From Klebsiella sp. WP3-W18-ESBL-02 (lineage in GTDB: Bacteria > Pseudomonadota > Gammaproteobacteria > Enterobacterales > Enterobacteriaceae), in assembly GCF_014168815.1 (NCBI RefSeq), contig NZ_AP021972.1, forward strand, positions 1,984,001-2,048,000: a stretch of DNA of 64,000 bases, read 5' to 3'. The translations under genes were made by a program, and so were the position numbers. Positions 59,294 to 64,000 of the stretch are shown in pieces (the stretch's first letter is position 1; every line of letters starts with the position of its first letter). The notes under the pieces were generated by a model that had not been told where the DNA came from, did not search any database, and saw nothing but the letters and a program-made list of their open reading frames with translations.

Positions 59294-60448
59294 GTGGCAG
59301 AAGAAAGCGACGACGACGACAAAACAGAAGACCCCACACCCCAACGGCTTGAAAAGGCGCGTGAGGAGGGGCAGATCCCGCGTTCCCGCGAGCTGACGTC
59401 GCTGCTGATGCTGCTGGTGGGCGTTTGTGTGCTCTGGCTGGGCGGCGAGTCGCTGGCTCGACGGCTGGCGAACCTGCTTTCGGGCGGGCTGCGCTTTGAT
59501 CACAGCATCGTCAATGACCCCAACCTGATCCTCGGCCAGATTATCCTGCTGCTCAAAGAAGCCATGCTGGCGCTGTTTCCGCTGATCGTCGGAGTGGTGA
59601 CGGTGGCGCTGGTTGCGCCAATGATGCTCGGCGGCCTGGTGTTCAGCACCAAATCGCTGGCCTTCAAGCTCGATAAGCTCAACCCGCTGCCCGGCATTAA
59701 GCGCATGTTTTCGGCGCAGACGGCGGCGGAGCTGAGTAAGGCGATTATGAAAGCGGTGCTGATGGGGACCGTGGCGGGCTTTTTCCTGTGGATGCACTGG
59801 CCGCAGATGATGCGTCTGGTCAGCGAATCACCGCTGTCGGCAATAGGTAACGCCCTGAATATGGTAGGCCTGTGCGCGCTACTGGTGGCGATGGGCATCA
59901 TCCCGATGGTCGGCTTCGACGTTTTCTGGCAGATCCACAGCCATCTGAAAAAGCTGCGTATGTCGCGGCAGGATATTCGCGATGAATTTAAGCAGAGTGA
60001 AGGCGACCCGCACGTTAAAGGGCGTATTCGCCAGATGCAGCGTGCGGCGGCACGCCGTCGGATGATGGCCGACGTACCGAAGGCTGACGTGATCGTCAAT
60101 AACCCGACACACTATTCCGTCGCCCTGCAGTACGACGAAAACAAAATGAGCGCGCCGAAAGTCGTGGCGAAAGGCGCGGGGCTGGTGGCGCTGCGCATTC
60201 GTGAAATTGGCGAGGAGAACCGCATTCCGATGCTGGAAGCGCCGCCGCTGGCGCGCGCGCTGTATCGCCATGCCGATATCGGTCAGCAGATCCCCGGCCA
60301 GCTGTACGCCGCGGTGGCAGAGGTGCTGGCGTGGGTCTGGCAGCTTAAGCGCTGGCGACTGGCGGGCGGCGCCGCGCCGAAAAAACCGGATAACATAGCG
60401 GTGCCTGAGGCACTGGATTTTTTGAACGAGAAGGACTCTGATGGCTAA
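59294..60448 (+). CDS. flhB: Flagellar export switch protein FlhB
   Basis: 384 residues from GTG 59294 (E. coli also GTG; 382). Four membrane segments at about 30-210, then the cytoplasmic domain with the autocleavage motif NPTH (VIVNNPTHYSVALQYDE) around residue 270. FlhB sets export gate specificity, switching with FliK from rod/hook to filament substrates. It overlaps flhA by 8 bases. Confidence 0.98.
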   Translation: MAEESDDDDKTEDPTPQRLEKAREEGQIPRSRELTSLLMLLVGVCVLWLGGESLARRLANLLSGGLRFDHSIVNDPNLILGQIILLLKEAMLALFPLIVGVVTVALVAPMMLGGLVFSTKSLAFKLDKLNPLPGIKRMFSAQTAAELSKAIMKAVLMGTVAGFFLWMHWPQMMRLVSESPLSAIGNALNMVGLCALLVAMGIIPMVGFDVFWQIHSHLKKLRMSRQDIRDEFKQSEGDPHVKGRIRQMQRAAARRRMMADVPKADVIVNNPTHYSVALQYDENKMSAPKVVAKGAGLVALRIREIGEENRIPMLEAPPLARALYRHADIGQQIPGQLYAAVAEVLAWVWQLKRWRLAGGAAPKKPDNIAVPEALDFLNEKDSDG

Positions 60449-62522
60449 TCTTGTCGCAATGCTGCGCCTCCCCAGCAACCTGAAATCCACCCAGTGGCAG
60501 GTGCTTGCCGGGCCGGTGCTGATCCTGCTGATTTTGTCGATGATGGTACTGCCGCTGCCGGCGTTCGTCCTCGACCTGCTGTTTACCTTTAACATTGCGC
60601 TGTCCATTATGGTGCTGCTGGTGGCCATGTTCACCCAGCGCACGCTGGAGTTTGCCGCCTTCCCGACCATTCTGCTGTTTACCACGCTGCTGCGTCTGGC
60701 GCTGAACGTGGCCTCGACGCGTATTATTTTGATGGACGGACACACCGGCGCGGCGGCGGCGGGGAAGGTGGTTGAAGCGTTTGGCCACTTCCTCGTCGGC
60801 GGTAACTTCGCTATCGGCATCGTGGTGTTTATCATCCTCGTTATCATCAACTTTATGGTTATCACCAAAGGTGCCGGGCGTATTGCCGAAGTGGGTGCGC
60901 GCTTTGTGCTGGACGGGATGCCGGGTAAGCAGATGGCGATCGACGCCGATCTCAACGCCGGGATCATCGGCGAAGAGGAAGCGAAAAAGCGCCGTTCAGA
61001 GGTGACCCAGGAGGCGGACTTCTACGGTTCGATGGACGGTGCCAGTAAGTTTGTGCGCGGCGATGCCATCGCCGGGATTCTGATTATGGTGATCAACGTC
61101 ATCGGCGGACTGCTGGTAGGGGTGTTACAGCACGGTCTGGATCTGGGCAAAGCGGCGGAATCTTACACCCTGCTGACCATTGGTGACGGCCTGGTGGCGC
61201 AGATTCCAGCGCTGGTGATCTCGACCGCGGCGGGCGTCATTGTGACCCGCGTAAGTACCGAGCAGGACGTTGGCGAACAGATGGTCGGCCAGCTGTTTAG
61301 CAACCCGCGCGTCATGCTGTTGAGCGCCGGGGTGCTCGGCCTGCTGGGCCTGGTCCCGGGTATGCCGAACCTGGTGTTCCTGCTGTTTACCGCCGCGCTG
61401 CTGGGGCTGGCGTGGTGGATCCGTGGGCGTGAGATAAAGGCTCCGGATCAGCCGCAGCCGGTGAAAGCGCCGGAAAATACGTCGCAGGCGGTAGAGGCCA
61501 CCTGGAGCGATGTGCAGCTGGAAGATACGCTGGGCATGGAAGTGGGCTACCGGCTGATTCCGATGGTTGATTTCCAGCAGGATGGTGAGCTGCTCGGGCG
61601 CATCCGCAGTATTCGCAAGAAATTTGCGCAAGAAATGGGCTTCCTGCCGCCAGTGGTGCATATTCGCGACAATATGGACCTGTCGCCGGCGCTGTACCGT
61701 ATTTTACTCAAAGGGGTCGAGATTGGCAGCGGCGAGGCCTACCCTGGCCGCTGGCTGGCGATCAATCCCGGTACCGCAGCGGGTTCACTGCCCGGCGAAG
61801 TCACCACCGATCCGGCGTTTGGCCTGGCGGCTATCTGGATTGAAAGCGCGCTGAAAGAGCAGGCGCAGATTCAGGGCTTCACGGTGGTGGAAGCCAGTAC
61901 CGTGGTGGCGACGCACCTGAATCATCTGATTAGCCTGCACGCTTCGGAACTGTTTGGTCGTCAGGAAGCGCAGCAGCTGCTGGAGCGCGTAACCCAGGAG
62001 ATGCCGAAGCTGACTGAAGATCTGGTGCCGGGGGTGGTGACGCTGACCACCTTGCATAAAGTGCTGCAAAATCTGCTGGATGAAAAAGTACCGATTCGCG
62101 ATATGCGTACCATTCTGGAAACGCTGGCTGAACATGCGCCGATCCAGACCGATGCGGGCGAGCTGACGTCGGTGGTGCGCGTGGCCCTCGGCCGGGCGAT
62201 CACCCAACGCTGGTTCCCGGGTAACGACGAGGTGCAGGTTATCGGGCTGGATACGCCGCTGGAGCGACTGCTGCTGCAAGCCCTACAGGGCGGCGGAGGC
62301 CTGGAACCGGGCCTGGCTGACCGTCTGCTGGCGCAGGCGCAGGAGGCTCTGGCGCGTCAGGAAATGCTCGGCGCGCCGCCGGTGCTGCTGGTGAACCACG
62401 CGCTGCGTCCTCTGCTGTCGCGCTTCCTGCGTCGCAGCCTGCCACAGCTGGTGGTGCTGTCAAACATGGAGCTGTCCGATAACCGCAACATTCGCATGAC
62501 TGCGACCATTGGAGGTAAATAA
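60441..62522 (+). CDS. flhA: Flagellar export apparatus protein FlhA
   Basis: 693 residues (E. coli 692). The N-terminal half has about eight membrane helices with the FHIPEP family signature TRIILMDGHTGAAAAGKVVEAFGHFLVGGNFAIGIVVF and the cytoplasmic loop ARFVLDGMPGKQMAIDADLNAGII. The C-terminal cytoplasmic domain forms a nonameric ring that docks chaperone-substrate complexes. It ends TAATG, overlapping flhE by one base. Confidence 0.98.
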   Translation: MANLVAMLRLPSNLKSTQWQVLAGPVLILLILSMMVLPLPAFVLDLLFTFNIALSIMVLLVAMFTQRTLEFAAFPTILLFTTLLRLALNVASTRIILMDGHTGAAAAGKVVEAFGHFLVGGNFAIGIVVFIILVIINFMVITKGAGRIAEVGARFVLDGMPGKQMAIDADLNAGIIGEEEAKKRRSEVTQEADFYGSMDGASKFVRGDAIAGILIMVINVIGGLLVGVLQHGLDLGKAAESYTLLTIGDGLVAQIPALVISTAAGVIVTRVSTEQDVGEQMVGQLFSNPRVMLLSAGVLGLLGLVPGMPNLVFLLFTAALLGLAWWIRGREIKAPDQPQPVKAPENTSQAVEATWSDVQLEDTLGMEVGYRLIPMVDFQQDGELLGRIRSIRKKFAQEMGFLPPVVHIRDNMDLSPALYRILLKGVEIGSGEAYPGRWLAINPGTAAGSLPGEVTTDPAFGLAAIWIESALKEQAQIQGFTVVEASTVVATHLNHLISLHASELFGRQEAQQLLERVTQEMPKLTEDLVPGVVTLTTLHKVLQNLLDEKVPIRDMRTILETLAEHAPIQTDAGELTSVVRVALGRAITQRWFPGNDEVQVIGLDTPLERLLLQALQGGGGLEPGLADRLLAQAQEALARQEMLGAPPVLLVNHALRPLLSRFLRRSLPQLVVLSNMELSDNRNIRMTATIGGK

Positions 62523-62917
62523 TGCGTCGGTGGTTTGCGTTGCTGTTCGTTCTGCCTGGCCTGGCGCAGGCGGCGGGCGAGGGGGCCTGGCAGGACAGCA
62601 ATATTGGCATCACCCTGAATCACCGCGGAGTTGCCGTATCGTCGCGGCCGCTGACCGCCTCACTGCCGGTGCAGGGCATGACCACGCGGGTGGTCTGGCG
62701 CTATGCGCTGAACGGCCCCGTACCGGCCGGGCTGCGGGTCCGGCTGTGCTCGCTTTCGCGCTGTACGGAGCTGGATGGGCAGAGCGGCAGCACGCTGGCT
62801 TTTAGCCAGGTTTCGGCGGCAGAACCGTTTCGGTTTATCTGGGAAGTGCCGGGCGGTGGGAGATTAATTCCGGCGTTACGGGTACAAAGCATACAAATTA
62901 TCGTTAACTACCGCTGA
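62522..62917 (+). CDS. flhE: Flagellar protein FlhE
   Basis: 131 residues (130 in E. coli). Signal peptide MRRWFALLFVLPGLAQA, then a beta-sandwich domain with GAWQDSNIGITLNHRGVAVSSRPL and a Cys pair in LCSLSRC. It is periplasmic and reported to prevent proton leakage through the export gate. The start is coupled to the flhA stop. A hairpin follows. Confidence 0.96.
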   Translation: MRRWFALLFVLPGLAQAAGEGAWQDSNIGITLNHRGVAVSSRPLTASLPVQGMTTRVVWRYALNGPVPAGLRVRLCSLSRCTELDGQSGSTLAFSQVSAAEPFRFIWEVPGGGRLIPALRVQSIQIIVNYR

Positions 62918-62936
62918 AAGCCCTGCATTCCTCTTT

Positions 62937-62959
62937 TCGCCACCGGATTCTGGTGGCGA
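62937..62959 (+). terminator. Hairpin after flhE
   Basis: An 8-bp stem TCGCCACC / GGTGGCGA with a 7-base loop lies 20 bases after the flhE stop. There is no T run. Confidence 0.55.
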
Positions 62960-63185
62960 CCTCGCATTTCTGACCCTCGCTTTTGATTGTAAAGAAACGT
63001 TGTTTTATAAATCAGTGATGCATATGCCACGACTCTTTGCATTTTTGCCAATCCGGCGTTCGCGCTGGCAGAAATAGGAAGGTATCCCTTAACGCATACT
63101 TTTACTGTAGCCGTGTCAGTACTCCTTTGTTATCAGCTTTGGCAGGCTGAAGGAGTTCCATAATAAAAGGCACAGGATAACGTCA
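62960..63185. other. Upstream region of the GPH transporter gene
   Basis: About 225 bases without a gene. It separates the end of the flagellar block from the sugar transporter and presumably contains its promoter. No operator could be assigned with confidence. ACAGGATAA just before 63186 is the ribosome-binding site. Confidence 0.4.
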
Positions 63186-64000
63186 ATGAACAGAACACGA
63201 AAAATAGGACTCGTTAACTATTTTGCCTACGGATCGGGAGATTTTCTCGGCGCCGGTACCACCGCGCTGACCGCCGCCTGGCTGCTGTATTTCTACACCA
63301 CGTTTTGCGGCTTAACCCCCATTGAAGCCACTTTTATCTTCGCCACCGCTCGCGTACTGGATGCGGTGGTCAGCCCGCTGATGGGCTTCCTGACCGATAA
63401 CTTCGGCTCCACCTGGTTTGGTAAACGCTTTGGTCGGCGCAAATTCTTTATTCTGCTCGGCATTCCCTGCGTGTTCAGCTATTCCTTCATGTGGATAGGG
63501 GAGATGAGCTTCTGGTATTACCTCGTCACCTATCTGATCTTTGACGTGGTCTACACCATGATTCTGGTGCCGTATGAAACGCTGGTCCCGGAAATGACCG
63601 ACGACTTCAAACAGAAAACCAAATTCTCCGGCGCGCGTATCGGTATGGCGCAGATGTCGGCGATTCTGGCTTCCTTCCTGCCGGGCATTCTGCTGACCCA
63701 CTTCGGTAAAGACAACGCCATTTCCTTCTTCTATGCCAGCCTGGTGTTCTCGGTGCTGTGCGCCATCATGCTGACCTTTGTCTGGTTCTTTACCTGGGAG
63801 CGCCCGCGTGAAGAGTGGACTGTGGCGGCGCTGAAGGCGGAAGAGGAGAAAAAACACCTGACGTTTGCGCAGAGCATGAATCGCCTGTTTGTCGAACTCA
63901 GCTCAACGCTGCGCATCAAGATTTTCCGCCAGCACCTGGGAATGTACCTCGGCGGCTATATCGCGCAGGATGTGTTTAACGCCGTCTTTACCTACTACGT
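63186..64000 (+). CDS. GPH-family (glycoside-pentoside-hexuronide) cation symporter, 5' part
   Basis: The frame is open from ATG 63186 to the window edge (271 codons), starting MNRTRKIGLVNYFAYGSGDF. GPH motifs: FGSTWFGKRFGRRKFFILLGIPCVFSYSF (loop 2-3, like MelB) and TYLIFDVVYTMILVPYETLVPEMT. About six membrane helices are seen. It imports a sugar or uronide with a cation; the substrate cannot be told without the neighbours. In E. coli flhE is followed by argS, so this is an accessory locus. Confidence 0.88.
   Translation, partial: MNRTRKIGLVNYFAYGSGDFLGAGTTALTAAWLLYFYTTFCGLTPIEATFIFATARVLDAVVSPLMGFLTDNFGSTWFGKRFGRRKFFILLGIPCVFSYSFMWIGEMSFWYYLVTYLIFDVVYTMILVPYETLVPEMTDDFKQKTKFSGARIGMAQMSAILASFLPGILLTHFGKDNAISFFYASLVFSVLCAIMLTFVWFFTWERPREEWTVAALKAEEEKKHLTFAQSMNRLFVELSSTLRIKIFRQHLGMYLGGYIAQDVFNAVFTYY

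Overview
The window is a chromosomal segment of an enteric bacterium of the family Enterobacteriaceae. Most genes match Escherichia coli and Salmonella orthologues almost residue for residue, in the order found around the E. coli fliC-tyrP-araFGH-flhDC-flhBAE region. Several accessory genes that E. coli K-12 lacks at these positions suggest an Enterobacter-like genus; the genus is inference.

Layout. (1) 1-12.4 kb: flagellar region III. The leftward fliF-G-H-I-J-(K) operon and the rightward fliE diverge from a FlhDC box. Then come the lipoprotein gene yedD, leftward fliD-S-T, rightward fliC, and fliA-fliZ. (2) 12.4-15.8 kb: cystine uptake and D-cysteine desulfhydrase (tcyJ-dcyD-tcyL-tcyN). (3) 16-20.7 kb: sdiA, yecF, uvrY-uvrC and pgsA. 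(4) 20.7-22.7 kb: a tRNA Gly-Cys-Leu cluster, followed by a small island bounded by a perfect 61-bp direct repeat that begins inside the tRNA-Leu 3' end. It carries two unrecognised ORFs and no integrase. (5) 22.7-30 kb: the LexA-boxed nuclease gene cho, a GNAT acetyltransferase and a five-gene branched-chain amino acid ABC operon. (6) 30-41 kb: yecA, tyrP with TyrR boxes, yecH, ftnA, yecR, a large HD-GYP phosphodiesterase with a periplasmic sensor, an RpiB-like protein, a DHA2 exporter, azuC, yecJ, ftnB and a DJ-1-family protein. (7) 40.8-44.9 kb: arabinose transporter araFGH and uspC. (8) 45-63 kb: flagellar regions II and I: flhDC with a long regulated leader, motAB-cheAW, an inserted dicarboxylate/amino-acid symporter, tar-tap-cheRBYZ and flhBAE. 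(9) 63.2 kb to the end: the first part of a GPH-family sugar symporter.

How it works together. FlhDC, made near 45.7 kb, acts at boxes before fliE/fliF and probably before flhB and fliD. FliA (sigma-28) then acts at promoters of the TAAAGTTT, 11 bases, GCCGATAA type before fliC, fliD and tar, and inside the 3' end of flhC for motAB-cheAW. A similar motif upstream of the HD-GYP gene suggests a link between c-di-GMP turnover and the flagellar regulon. CRP and RcsAB sites at flhDC place motility under catabolite and envelope-stress control. The most unusual parts are the tRNA-Leu mini-island, the HD-GYP sensor with its possible sigma-28 promoter, the symporter splitting the two chemotaxis operons, and the orphan RpiB-like gene.
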